DNA of 64,000 bases from Phocoena phocoena (lineage: Eukaryota > Chordata > Mammalia > Artiodactyla > Phocoenidae). The DNA lies in contig NC_089221.1 in NCBI RefSeq assembly GCF_963924675.1, positions 87,602,296 through 87,666,295 of the forward strand, given 5' to 3'. Below are positions 37,105-48,475 of the stretch, one piece after another; positions within the stretch are counted from its first letter, which is position 1, and each line of letters begins with the position of its first letter. A program made the position numbers and the translations under genes. The notes beneath the pieces are model-generated. The model made no database searches and had not been told where the DNA came from. It saw only the letters and a list, made by a program, of their open reading frames with translations.

Positions 37105-37430
37105 GAATCATGGAGGGCTTGCCTCATCTTGACCCAAACCATGAAAACTTCTTGCAAACTCTCCTGTTCCCTCCTTCTCTAGCCATTCCAAGTCCTACCA
37201 TCCATTACCTGAACCACTGCAATAGTCTTCTCTCTGTCTCTCTGCTTCCAAAACTTTCTGTCTCTAATTCATTATTCCCCTGCAATCACAATTATCTGTC
37301 TAAAATAAATATTGAATCTGCTTAAGTCCTTCTATTACTTTGCCATTGTCCTTATATCCTTTCATGGGCCACAGGAAGGATGTGGCATGCATAATCTGGG
37401 CCGCACCTCTCTCTCAACCTCGTTGCATCC
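37105..37430 (+). mobile_element. L2 LINE, first piece
   Basis: Sense L2 ('ccactgcaatagtcttctct', 'tgcatcccatcctaacctgg'). It is followed by a purine-rich block at about 37455-37600 (aggaggaagaaggaagaag). Confidence 0.6.
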
Positions 37431-37599
37431 CATCCTAACCTGGCTCTCCACGTGCATTTTTTGGCGGGGAGAGGGAGTGTTCTTCAAAAAAATAGGAGGA
37501 AGAAGGAAGAAGAAGTGGGGGGAGCGTTAAGGAGAAAGAGAATTATTAAGTAGGAGAGGATAGAGGGAATGTTGGAGAGAAATATTTGAGGAAAGATCT

Positions 37600-37714
37600 G
37601 TGTCCTGTTTGTTTCTCAAATGGTAAGTTTTCTGAGTACTAGGCCATGTCTGTTTTTCCCTTCATTGAACACTCAGAGCCTAGTTCAGTGCCCTATAAAC
37701 AATAGGCACTTGAT
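37600..37714 (+). mobile_element. L2 LINE 3' end split by SINE
   Basis: 'ctgagtactaggccatgtct' and 'cctagttcagtgccctataa' are L2 3' sequence. The element resumes after the SINE at 37944 ('aaatatacattcatttg'). Confidence 0.65.
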
Positions 37715-37925
37715 GGGCTTCCCTGGTGGCGCAGTGGTTGAGAGTCCGCCTGCCGATGCAGGGGACGCGGGTTCGTGCCCCGGTGTGGGAGGATCCCGCA
37801 TGCCGCGGAGCGGCTGGGCCCGTGAGCCATGGCCGCTGGGCCTGCGCGTCCGGAGCCTGTTGCTCCGCAACGGGAGAGGCCACAGCGGTGAGAGGCCCGC
37901 GTACCGCAAAAAAAAAAAAAAAAAA
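37715..37925 (+). repeat. Young CHR-family SINE, copy 5, with perfect 18-bp duplication
   Basis: Full-length, with most body CpG sites intact. The target duplication aaacaataggcacttgat is perfect at 37697-37714 and 37926-37943. It has the best-preserved duplication and CpG content in the window, so it may be one of the most recent insertions. It sits in the tail of an L2. Confidence 0.97.
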
Positions 37926-37943
37926 AAACAATAGGCACTTGAT

Positions 37944-38954
37944 AAATATACATTCATTTGTTTTAAATTTTCAAAACTTAGTGAAATGGAGAATCGGGTA
38001 CACTCTTGTAATTAATTTTCAATAGTTCTGTCTATTGAACAAGCAATATAACATTTTTAGAAATCTTAAAAGTACACAAAAGTAGAGGTGAAATCAATAC
38101 TACTGTCACCTCCCAAAGAATAACTATGACTAACATTTGATACACATCCTTGAAAACTGCACTAGTCAAATTTTTCTGCCTTTTTTCCTCCCTGTTTTTA
38201 AGAATCAACTACATGCAATTACATGTTCTTTCCATTTCTCCCAACAGCATAACATAGATATTTTCAATATGGCACACATTTAACTAAAAAACAAAGTATC
38301 ACTTTCACTAACTATGTAATATTTCCAGGTCACTTATTTTAGCTCCAAATAATTTGGAGGAATTAATTAACCCTTTATCCTAGCACTTCCTAAACTCTTT
38401 TGCCCCCAGACCTGCCCCCACTGCTAAGACTATGGTGTCTGACAATGGAGAAAGAGAATTCTCCGGTTTCTTGACACACCCATTTGTCCCGGTAGGAAAT
38501 GCCACGCCTGACCCGAACAGCCCGTTTTGTGGAATCAGCCAGGTCTCTAGAATGTACCCCAAACTCTTCTACCTCATATGGAAGAGAATTTCTGACCTCG
38601 TTGGATTCTTTTAAAATGTAAGGCTCTTCTGCCTGAAGAAAGAGCTGTGTGCGAAGCCAGGTGTTCTTCCTTCCATCTTGATTTTCGTCCTTCTAAGTAA
38701 GGAGTTAACAACACCTGGCAGGACTTCCTCTGCCCTCCGGTCATCTTGCCAGATTTTCAGTGAATGATGCACTGAACAAAGACATTTATATATTAGAGCC
38801 CAGATTTTAAGTGCAGAAGTGTCAAGTTGTGTTTATTTTATATTTAAAAAAGGAAATTTTTAGGAGTATTTTCTTACTATTAAGAAAAGTTACTTACAAT
38901 AATATAGAGTTAAAAGCAAGAAATATTATTCTATTATTCTATTCTATTTTCAGT
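37944..38954. other. Unassigned, with LINE-like part and a GC-richer block
   Basis: About 38030-38350 has the texture of an old LINE 3' region ('gtcacctcccaaagaataac'). About 38370-38770 is GC-richer, non-repetitive, and I cannot assign it. Confidence 0.4.
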
Positions 38955-39066
38955 CACTCATATTTAAACACAGAGTAAATGGACATAGGCTGCCTGAGTT
39001 TAAATCTTAGACCTACAACTTGGCTTGTAAACTTGGGTAAATTATTTAACCTCTCTGTGCTTCAGC
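38955..39066 (+). repeat. MIR SINE, 5' part
   Basis: 'taggctgcctgagtttaaat' and 'cctctctgtgcttcagcttt' are MIR core sequence. The element is interrupted by an L1 and resumes at 39441. Confidence 0.7.
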
Positions 39067-39440
39067 TTTCTTTTATTTATTTATTATTGAGGTGAAATTC
39101 ATATAACATACAGTAACCATTTTAAAGTGTACAATTCAGTGACATTTAGTGCACTCACAATGCTATGTAATCATCACATCACATCTTTCTAGTTTCTAAA
39201 CTTTTTCATTACCCTAGAAAAACACTGCATACCCATTAAGTTATCATTCCACATTTACCCCTACACTTACCTCCTAGCAATTACTAATCTGACTTCTGTC
39301 TCTTTTTGCCTATTCTGGATACTTTATATAAAAAGAGTTATGTATGTGAATTTTTTGCCTGGCTTCTTTCACTTAGCATGATGTTTTCATGAATGGGTTT
39401 ATTTACCCATTCATCTGTTGATGGACATTTGAGTTAATCT
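39067..39440 (-). mobile_element. L1 3' fragment, antisense, inserted in MIR
   Basis: Older L1 3' end in antisense: 'ttgaggtgaaattcatataa', 'ttcacttagcatgatgtttt', 'tcatctgttgatggacattt'. Clear target duplications were not found. Confidence 0.75.
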
Positions 39441-39540
39441 CTTTAATGCGGATATTAAGATTGTAGTCCTTATCTTAGAGGGTTGTTATGAGTATTAATT
39501 AATATTTGTATATTTAGAATATTGCCTGTTTCAGTGTTTC
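39441..39540 (+). repeat. MIR SINE, 3' part
   Basis: 'agagggttgttatgagtatt' and 'gaatattgcctgtttcagtg' continue the MIR at 38955-39066. Confidence 0.6.
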
Positions 39541-39872
39541 GTAAATTACATGAAAAATATAATTCTCTATTTGGAACTGTGTATATGTTATTCATATTTA
39601 CATATCATAGAAACTGCTGGTCATAAATGTTTCTGAATAGTTAACAGTTATTTTCCTAAATGTTAGTATCATGGATGTTTTGTTTTTCCTGAGGGCTTTT
39701 GTTTTTCAAATTTTATTTAAATGTATCTCTTTTATATAAAATATGTGAAAATTAAGTTCATTGTCAGATACACATATAATTACCTTTATGTAATTTCAGA
39801 ATCATTTCTATCCATTTGGAATTTGTCTAACACAAAGAAATGGTTTAATAGGTGCATGGGCATGTGGAATTT
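39541..39872. other. Unassigned AT-rich DNA
   Basis: No feature recognised. Confidence 0.5.
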
Positions 39873-39887
39873 AAGAATGTTCTTTTT

Positions 39888-40097
39888 TTTTTTTTTTTTT
39901 TTTGCGGTACACGGGCCTCTCTTACTGTTATGGCCTCTCCCATTGCAGAGCACAGGCTCCGGACGCGCAAGCTCAGAGGCCATGGCTCACGGGCCCAGCC
40001 GCTCCGCGGCATGTAGGATCTTCCCGGACCAGGGCATGAACCCGTGTCCCCTGCATCGGCAGGTGGACTTTCAACCACTGCGCCACTAGGGAAGCCC
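39888..40097 (-). repeat. Young CHR-family SINE, copy 6, antisense
   Basis: The reverse-complement element ends in 'cactagggaagccc'. The A tail appears as a T run from 39882. The duplication aagaatgttcttttt is perfect at 39873-39887 and 40098-40112 (its T end merges with the tail). Confidence 0.95.
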
Positions 40098-40112
40098 AAG
40101 AATGTTCTTTTT

Positions 40113-41929
40113 AGACTATATTTATCTGCTTTTCAAGTGACATCTGTCATAAGTAAGATTTGCTTTAGATATTCTCTGCAGCCTCTCCATTCCTGCATGT
40201 TATTACCATGGTCAAGCTCATGATTTGGGGGCCTACTGTCCAAGCCCAGACCCCCCAGTTTCCTCTGTTTTATTTGTGGTCCAGGGGGGAATATTGGTGA
40301 TGCTGCAAAGACACAGTCAGCAAATGAAAAGCTGCTGTCACAGAGCCACACTGCAGTGGCAGTCATGAGCCGTTTTTCCAAAAGGAATAATTGCTCTGAC
40401 CCTAAACAGGCTTGTAGTGGCTTCAGTTCTACTAGTGTTGAAAATTGCAAGTGAGGCCTGTTAGGCACCAGGTAGGAGAGTGAGAAAAGTGAACAGCAGT
40501 TGTCCAGGCCTCGTCTGCATATGTGTGACCCATGACAGCACGAGGCATTCTTGTACTAGGTTCTAGGTGCAGATATCAAATGCAGAGAGTCTGGTGTCTT
40601 CTTTAGACAATAGCCTAGTCATTGCACCAAACCTTAGTCTTCTGTAGAATGAAATTTAAATATAGAAAGCAGATATACTACTTTTCTGTTTGTTACTGGA
40701 TCCAGACATATAAGTTGAGGAAAACAGATGATATCCTTTAATCACCCATTTTTAAAAGTAAAGTTAACAGAATAAATTTTCTACTCCTTGACTATGGGCC
40801 CAGAAAGCAAATAGATGTCACTTCATTATGAGGCCTGGCTTTCTGTGGTGCCAAATGTTCTATTTTTCATTGTAATGAACAGAACAGGCCAAAGTGATAT
40901 TCTGTGATACATGTAAAAACAATTCAATTGCATCACTCTTTTCTGTTTTTCTACAGCATATTTTGAAACATAAGGCATCAAAATAATTTCTATCAATATC
41001 ACTTGGGACTACTTTATATAAAAATTTCTGCATGCTGTCCTTTGCAATTTTTTTCTATCAATCAATATATTCCTACTGGACCTTAAAAATTATAGCTGTT
41101 TTATTCTTTATTGTAACTACTATGAATAAAGGGTAAAGAAAAAAACCCACAAAGTTACTGGAACATTTTCATAAAACTAAAGAGTGATGTCAGTAATAAT
41201 ATCCCTAAAGGAAAACAGATTTCTTAAAAGAAAACAAGATCAAGTAAAGTGTAGAGTCACTTTCAGATTAGGCAAAAATGTCTTTTTACTCTCTTTTATT
41301 TTAATTAAAATAAATGAAAACAAATTGGAATTAGAGAAATCATACCTCACTTCCTACACAGTACTTCAGGCAAGTCTACTATATGACATCAGGCAAAATT
41401 GAGCAAAGAGTCTTACAAATTACACTCCTGGATTTCATGACATGATCTCATGTTCCACCAGTACAATGCTTCATAAGATGGCAGGAAATTGCCCTGTCCT
41501 GTGGTACCACTGTATACTATTATTAGGAACTATGTAACAATTCAAATGCATGTTAAATTAAAGAGGTTCAATGACTTTACCATACCAAAATGCCCCCTGA
41601 AAAATAATTTGCTATTTTATCATGTAATACTAGGTGTATTGAAAATCTTTGTCATTTTAGTATGAATCTAACAAATAATTGTCCAAGTCCAAATATCTCT
41701 AAGTTGGGCAGAAATGAGTGTTTATTTTTTCTAGATTAAATCTTTGAAAAATGTAATTAACATGGTACATGAGTCAAAGATTTCTGGAAAAGTGTTCTAT
41801 TCTTTCACAGGAAAGGATGGATAGAGGTAAAGGTACTCTCTTGTGTGTACCTGCCAGAGGTCAACTCAATGAGCCCATGGAGCACACATTGTCTTTCCCT
41901 TGGCCCCTGTTACCATCCTTCACACTGAG
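40113..41929. other. Unassigned; GC-richer block at the left
   Basis: 40133-40468 carries a minus-strand open frame of 111 codons in non-repetitive, GC-richer sequence. I recognise no protein family in it. The remainder is AT-rich. Confidence 0.4.
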
Positions 41930-42011
41930 GCCAGAACAGATTTTTTTCCACATTATTCCCTGGCTTAAAATCCTCAGATGTCTTTCAGTCACACTGAAAA
42001 TAAACATAACT
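41930..42011 (+). mobile_element. L2 LINE, first piece
   Basis: 'ccctggcttaaaatcctcag' is L2 sequence. It is interrupted by the following SINE and resumes at 42249. Confidence 0.6.
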
Positions 42012-42237
42012 CTATTTTTTAAAATTTATTTATTTATTTTTTTTTTGCGGTATGCGGGCCTCTCACTGTCGTGGCCTCTCCTGTTGTGGAGCACAGGCTC
42101 CGGACGCGCAGGCTCAGCGGCCATGGTCACGGGCCCAGCCACTCCACGGCATGTGGGATCCCCCCGGACCGCGGCATGAACCTGTGTCCCCTGCATCGGC
42201 AGGCGGACTCTCAACCACTGCGCCACCAGGGAAGCCC
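42012..42237 (-). repeat. Young CHR-family SINE, copy 7, antisense, in L2
   Basis: Perfect duplication taaacataact at 42001-42011 and 42238-42248. The reversed tail is a mixed T/(TTTA) stretch at 42012-42046. A base is lost in the body near 42125 ('catggtcacgggcc'). Confidence 0.95.
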
Positions 42238-42248
42238 TAAACATAACT

Positions 42249-42600
42249 TTTTTTTTTTTTTTTTCTGTCCGTAAGGATCAATACACCTGGCTCCTGCCCA
42301 CCACTCTGAATTCATGTTGTACCGCCTTCCCCTTCACTCCCTGTGCTAAGGTCATGCTAGGTTTTCTGATCTCGAACATGATTAGATCTTGCACAGCTAA
42401 GGGCCAATACCATAGGCCAACCAATCACTGTCCTATCACTGTCCTTGATTTTCTTCCCAGACTTACCACCAACCAAAAATTCATTATCTGTCCAACATTC
42501 CCCTCCTGAACTAGATGTTTAAGAATGAGGATTTTGCCTGTCTTACCTATCTCTTGGCACACAGTAAGTTCTCAAATCGTATTTTCACCATGAATAGCCA
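42249..42600 (+). mobile_element. L2 LINE, second piece
   Basis: Continues with 'cttccccttcactccctgtg', 'ctgtcttacctatctcttgg' and 'cacacagtaagttctcaaat', the L2 3' end. Confidence 0.65.
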
Positions 42601-43144
42601 TATATAATAACCAATGAATTTGTATTAATATTTTTCAGAAAATTCCTCCGGTAAATATTTAACCAAGTATGGCATTGAATAACCATGGTAAAAAAAAAAA
42701 AAAAAAGTGGAAAACTGTCTAATGAACTCTTCTGATTAATTTTTAAAGTGATGGTCTTTTTTTTTAGAGAAAGTTAGCACCATTAACTAGGAAAAAATAT
42801 TTGGGAATAAAGCCTAGAAAGAAGCAAGGCCAAGACCATGGTTTTCTATATGACTAGAAAACAAAAACTTTCTATCACTAATCATACGTTAGCATCCCAC
42901 AAAGATGTAGATGAGAAGTGGAAACGTTTCCATAAGCCAGTATTTCTTTGGATATTGAAATTATGTAATATACTACTTTTAAAAATCAGTACTAAGGACT
43001 AATACAATGATGCTTTAGAAAGAATCTGAAGATCTTAGTGGCTTAATGCATACATAGGCCATATTATATGAATGAATAAAGGTCAGCCAACACTTGGTTT
43101 TGAAAATCTAGTTTACTCATACTCCTATTTTAGTATGCAAATGT
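42601..43144. other. Unassigned AT-rich DNA
   Basis: An uninterrupted run of about 17 A at 42690-42706; otherwise nothing recognised. Confidence 0.5.
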
Positions 43145-43156
43145 CATGTTTATGTT

Positions 43157-43374
43157 GTTTTTTGTTTTGTTTTGTTTTGTTTTGCGGTACGTGGGCCTCT
43201 CACTGTTGTGGCCTCTCCTGTTGCGGAGCACAGGCTCCGGACACTCAGGCTCAGCGGCCGTGGCTCACGGGCCCAGCAGCTCCACGGCATGTGGGATCCT
43301 CCCAGACCGGGGCACGAACCCGTGTCCCCTGCATCAGCAGGCAGACTCTCAACCACTGCGCCACCAGGGAAGCC
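43157..43374 (-). repeat. Young CHR-family SINE, copy 8, antisense
   Basis: Perfect duplication catgtttatgtt at 43145-43156 and 43375-43386. Its reversed tail is a (GTTTT)n tract at 43157-43184, that is (AAAAC)n on the SINE strand, unlike the plain A tails of the other copies. Confidence 0.95.
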
Positions 43375-43464
43375 CATGTTTATGTTTTTAAAACTGTATT
43401 ATTAATCTTAAAATTGTTTCACTATTAAACATTTAATACATGCACATACACATGTAATATAAAT

Positions 43465-43640
43465 TATCACTTTGAACATGGTAACCTGTCTGTATCTGTT
43501 TTCTCATCAGCAAAATGGAGATAATAATACTGACTTCATAAGGTTATACAAGTATTAAATAAGTTCATAATTGTAGAGCACCTAGGAGAAAACATGGAAT
43601 ATAGTAAGCAATAGAAATTAAATAACTATATATAAATCAA
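43465..43640 (+). repeat. MIR SINE
   Basis: 'ttttctcatcagcaaaatgg', 'gacttcataaggttataca' and 'gagcacctaggagaaaac' follow the MIR order. Confidence 0.7.
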
Positions 43641-43879
43641 CTTTTTAAAGTGCATTAAATATGTCTAACCCCATTAGTCCATAGCTTTTTTTATCACATG
43701 TACCGATATTAAATACTTGGTAAGTGCTTAATTCCTAATGAATCAAAAGTATTTATAGTAATCCAGAAAAGGATAATGAAAACTTAAGAGAAATGATTTA
43801 AAGAAACAAAATGAAGAGGTTACTTTACTACTGATAAAGTAATCCATTTATAAGATTAAATTAATTCATCCTCAAGGAG

Positions 43880-44060
43880 AAGAAAACACTAATGGCATTA
43901 GTAAAATGCTCAGTAGTTACAAGCACTTTCTCATACATTGTCTCATTTAAGTTTCATAATTATATGTATGATGACTGAAATATAAAATGTTTATGGTATT
44001 TACTCATGATCACATTTCTAATAAATCCTGATGCCAGTTCAATTTGTAGCCAAGTATTGC
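43880..44060 (-). repeat. MIR SINE, antisense
   Basis: Diverged reverse MIR: 'caagcactttctcatacatt', 'gtctcatttaagtttcataa', 'aatcctgatgccagttcaa'. Confidence 0.5.
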
Positions 44061-44139
44061 TTTCATAACATTTTATATCTCCTTTCAATTCACTGAAGAA
44101 AATGTACATATATACTTTTTAGTTTCATATTATTTTGTT

Positions 44140-45400
44140 CTTTTAATAAATATGTTTGAGCACCTACTATGTGCTAGGCATTATTCTAGGTACACAAGAT
44201 GCAGTAGTTTTTTAAAAAAAAGACTCAAAATGTAGAGCTTACATCCTATATAGTCTAGAGCAAGAGATAGACACTAAAGAAGATTAAGTAAAACATGGAG
44301 GCTTCAGATGGTGGCCAGTGCTGTATAGAGTCAAGTAAAGCAGAAGGCATGCCAGGGAAATGAGGAAGTTACAACTTTAACAATGTGCTCAATCAAGTGT
44401 TTAGGGAAAGTCTCAGTAAAAAGCTGTAGACTTTGAAACTAGCCTTGTGACCTATTGTGGATATCTTGAGGAAGCTCATTCCAGGGAAGGGTAAACCCAC
44501 ATAGGAGATTGTCTGGTATTTTTAAGGACACCAGGGGACCTAAGCCAGAGTGAGGAGTAAAGTAAGAGGTAAAGTAACAAAGGTAGTGGAAAGTCAGATG
44601 GTTTACAGCCTTGTAGGTCATTTTAAAACCTTCGGTTATTTTCTAAGTGAGCTGGAAACCAAGTGGAGAATTCTATGCAGAAGAGTGGCATGATTTGACT
44701 ATGTTTCAAAAGGATGACAGCATGGTGACTCTTATTGCTGAACTGATTAGGGTGGAGGGAAGGGGCCAGGAGACAAGGGCAAAAGCAGATAAATCAATGT
44801 TAGAAGTCTCCTGCAGTAACTGGGGAGAAAGATGACTTGGCTTGGTCTAGGAGATTAGCAGAGAATGTGGTAAGAATAGTTAGATTCTGATTATATTTAA
44901 AGGCTAAAGTCAATAGAACTTGATGATAAATGGGATATGAGGTGTAAGAGAAAGAGAGGAGTGAAGGCTGATCTGAAGGCCTTAGGCCTTGTACCATAGA
45001 AGAACGCGATAGCCGTTAACTAAGATGGGGCAGGTAGCGTGTTGGAAGACGAGTTTGGGTGAGGATATGGGGGAGATAAGGTATTTTATTTCAGACATAT
45101 AAAATATGAAATTCATATTAGATAATCAAGTGAAGGTATTGAGTAGGCAGTTTGTTATCTAAATCTATAGTGAAGGACAGAAGGTCAGAACAAAGTATAT
45201 ATTAAAGATATATGTGTATACACACACACTATATACTGTATATACTACTTACCATGTATATAATATTTATATATGATTATATGTTACATTTATAATATTT
45301 AAGACTGAGACTAGAAGAGAGCAGCAAAGAAATGAGAATAGAGAATAGAAGCAGATCAGGGCCAAGAAGAGGAGAAGGAATCAATAAATTGGTTTATGTT
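44140..45400 (-). mobile_element. L2 LINE 3' half, antisense
   Basis: The longest L2 in the window. It begins with the reversed 3' end ('gcacctactatgtgctaggc') and follows L2 order backwards: 'gaagctcattccagggaagg', 'cagccttgtaggtcatttta', 'gagtggcatgatttgactat', 'ggagaaagatgacttggctt', 'tagaacttgatgataaatgg'. Similarity is clear to about 45180 and weaker to 45400 across an AT/CA-rich interruption. It has no intact frame. Confidence 0.75.
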
Positions 45401-46585
45401 GCTATTGATGTAATCAAAAGTTACTTCAAAGGGCAGTGGGCCATTATTGTCAAGTTTATACTATGAGATATTTATATAATGGTTTGTTGAAGAAAACTAT
45501 AGAAATATTGGTCAATCCTTAATCCCACATTCTCACCATTTACCTAGGGTTCATAGGCAAAATGGCAAAAAAATCCATTTCATAATAGGCAGGCAGAAAA
45601 ATTATGGAAAAGATGAAAATGTGATTATACTGGTATAAACCTTAAGATTAAATAGCTTGAAATTTTCCTTCACATCAGGCCAAATGCAAGTAAGTGGGAG
45701 CTGTGACCAATTTCAGTCAGTTGTTTGACCAGGAGATAATAATTATAGTACATGAAAGTAGTAAAGGCAGGACTTTTTTCCTCTGTCCTTAATAGATCTA
45801 ACCGTGGTCAGTCTATCTTGGAAAGAACCAGTCACAGATTTTCTTCTTCCAAAGAATAAAGCCTAAATTTATTCCAAATATGATTTATGTAACTATAAAT
45901 TCATTTTACTCACTCTGGAGGAGAATCATAAGTAGGATATCGAGAAACTGGCTTCAGATTGGTCTTCGAAAATAATCATCACTGCTATAAACTACATGCT
46001 TGCTACTTGCCAAAATCTCCACTCAAGCCTCTTTAGAACATTATTTTTATATATTGAACAACCCGTTAATAGTTAAAATGTAATTCGGATGAGATTAAGA
46101 AATTGATGTTCTTCTTTCCTTCTAACTTAAAAAGGCTTAAATGAAGGGTCAAATTATAAAGGTAACTGTAATACCCATAAAAGGTATATGGTAGTGGTAC
46201 CAACTGAGCAAACGTTACAAAATTATGAGAAAGAATAGCTCTGCCAGATGGGCAAGTGTAAAGATTTCATTTCAGAAAATAAGAAGTATCTCTTTGAATG
46301 CAAGGTTTGTTCAAACCACAATATGTTTTTTTCTCTTAACCTGATTTCTATTTAATCATTCAAGTCTCATGAAGACAGAAAAAGAACAGATACAGCCACA
46401 GAAATACAAGTTGAATATTTTCCAGTGATTCATTCCATAAGCACATTCACAAATATATTTTTCTGTTATTTATATCAATGATGATCAATTTATACTCAAA
46501 ATACACTTCTCTTGCTATCTACACACTGACAGAAACAAACCAAAAGGTACAGATGATCTCTCTGTATGATTTCCAGTCAAGCATT
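45401..46585. other. Unassigned AT-rich DNA
   Basis: No feature recognised. Confidence 0.5.
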
Positions 46586-46595
46586 TATGAATTGG

Positions 46596-46975
46596 TATTT
46601 TTTTATTAATTTTTTTTTAATATTTATTTTTGGCTACGTTGGGTCTCTGTTGCTGCGCGTGGGCTTTCTCTAGTTGCGGCGAGTGGGAGCTACTCTTTGT
46701 TGCGGTGCGCAGGCTTCTCATTGCAGTGGCTTCTCTTGTTGTGGAGCCCGGGCTCTAAGCATGCGGTCTTCAGTAGCTGTGGCATACAGGCTCAGTAGTT
46801 GTGGCTTGCGGGCTCTAGAGCACAGGCTCAGGAGTTGTGGCACACAGGCTTAGTAGTTGGGGCACATGGGCTTAGCCGCTCTGCAGCATGTGGGATCTTC
46901 CCGGACCAGGGTTCGAACCCATGCCTCCTGCATTGGCAGGAGGATTCTTAGCCACTGTGCCACCAGGGAAGTCCC
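46596..46975 (-). repeat. Long CHR-family SINE, antisense
   Basis: About 380 bp, the same long type as 2961-3320, ending in 'ccaccagggaagtccc'. The target duplication tatgaattgg is perfect at 46586-46595 and 46976-46985. The body has modular repeats of 'caggctcagtagttgtgg'. It keeps more CpGs than the other long copy. Confidence 0.92.
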
Positions 46976-46985
46976 TATGAATTGG

Positions 46986-48079
46986 CTTTGAACACTGCCC
47001 TGGATAAAATTTTTTCTAACATAGCAATGTGTAAATCTCTCTTCAAGTTCAAATTGCTACAAGATATTTTTCACCGTACAACACAGTTCAGCAACCTAAA
47101 GATAACTGGGAATAAAATGATCCCCTAGTAGAAGGAATTTTCTGGGGTCTCAAGTTATTCCTATATTCAATGTTCTCATGCATCTATTGTTGTCTGAAAA
47201 CAAAATCACGGGATATCTGTCATTTTGCTTTCCTCTACAATGTAACAAATAATCAAGGAGATAAAAAATAAAGTATCCAAATATTTATCAACACCAAAAA
47301 TTAAAATCGTATTTTGGTACAAAAGGGGAGAAATAACACTTTTTTCTAAATCAGCACAGGCACATTTACCTTATAAAGACTGGTACCCAGGGGGAAGAAT
47401 GCCATTCATTTCTCGTAAGTTATACAAGAAGTCAATGGCAGGTGTTAAGCATGAGATAGAAATGAAAAATCTTCAAAGCAATAACAGACATATGAAACAC
47501 ATCCCAAAGGGAAATAGGAGAGCCACAGGAAAGAAATAAAGTGAAGTGAATACAACCTCACAACTAGTGCAAATCCCTCAGGAATGCTTCTAATATGAAC
47601 CGTTAAAGCCATGTGTTTAACATTTGATAAATCTAAGTTTTTCTTTGTCAAATGGGGAAGCTCCAGGCGCAGTAAGCATTAGCTTTATCCCATAAAAGGC
47701 ATTATATTGTCTGTCTTTACATTTCATTGCAAAATGACTTTACAAACATGTACATACAGAACTTGCTTCTATGTTTCTTATGAGTTAAATAAATAGATGA
47801 CCTTCTTGTTTGAATAGTAAGTTCAGTGAGTTCATTCTTTTCAAAGATCGTTATTGAAATATATCGTGGCCATGTCTACATAATGGAAACATCAGAAACA
47901 ATCTCCTCCAAGCTTTGCTCTGCACATCTTTTTTACTCAAAGTGGCATGTCTAAAAGGTTCAGTGAGAAAACATTGTATCTTCACAGCAGATATGTTGCC
48001 AAGCATGTGTTTCATCCCCAGTGAGAAGCTGCCAAAATAAAAATAGAGAGATGTATAATAAGAATGTGGTATGAAAAGA
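46986..48079. other. Unassigned DNA
   Basis: No feature recognised. Confidence 0.5.
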
Positions 48080-48245
48080 AAATGGATGTGGATGGTCTTG
48101 TTCCAGATCTTTCATTATGTGGCCTTGGGCAAGTCATGTTCTTACTGTAGATTTCAACTCTTCATGTATAAAATGAAATTGTTCACTAAATAATCTCTAA
48201 GGCCCTCCCATCTCTAACACTCTGTATTTCCAAGCTGGTATTAAG
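48080..48245 (+). repeat. MIR SINE
   Basis: 'tgtggccttgggcaagtcat' is a well-preserved MIR core, followed by 'tcatgtataaaatgaaattg'. Confidence 0.7.
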
Positions 48246-48284
48246 CACAAAAATAATCAACTATGACTGTAAATTCCAGTGTGG

Positions 48285-48475
48285 TTGGTCTGTTTATCAT
48301 CCTTCCCTGCCTGAGCACTTGTGTGCTAGGCACTGTGGCAAATTCTTAACAAAATATTTATTTATTTAATCCTCATAACAACTCTATGAGCAAGGTATTA
48401 TCATTCTCTCCACCATTTTACAGATGAGGAAACTTAGAGAAGTTAAATGATTTGCCATAAACTGTATATTGAATC
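48285..48475 (-). repeat. MIR SINE, antisense
   Basis: 'tgtgctaggcactgtggcaa', 'taatcctcataacaactcta', 'ccattttacagatgaggaaa': clear reverse MIR. It lies tail-to-tail with the preceding MIR. Confidence 0.8.

Noticed and set aside
37620..38025. Overlapping open frames of 80-105 codons on both strands
   Set aside because: They are translations of the CHR SINE body in several frames. The same GSRAQPLRGMWD- and SRMPRSGWAREPWP-like peptides recur at every young SINE (9.9, 14.1, 17.1, 23.7, 40.0, 42.1, 43.3, 52.0, 52.7 and 58.4 kb).
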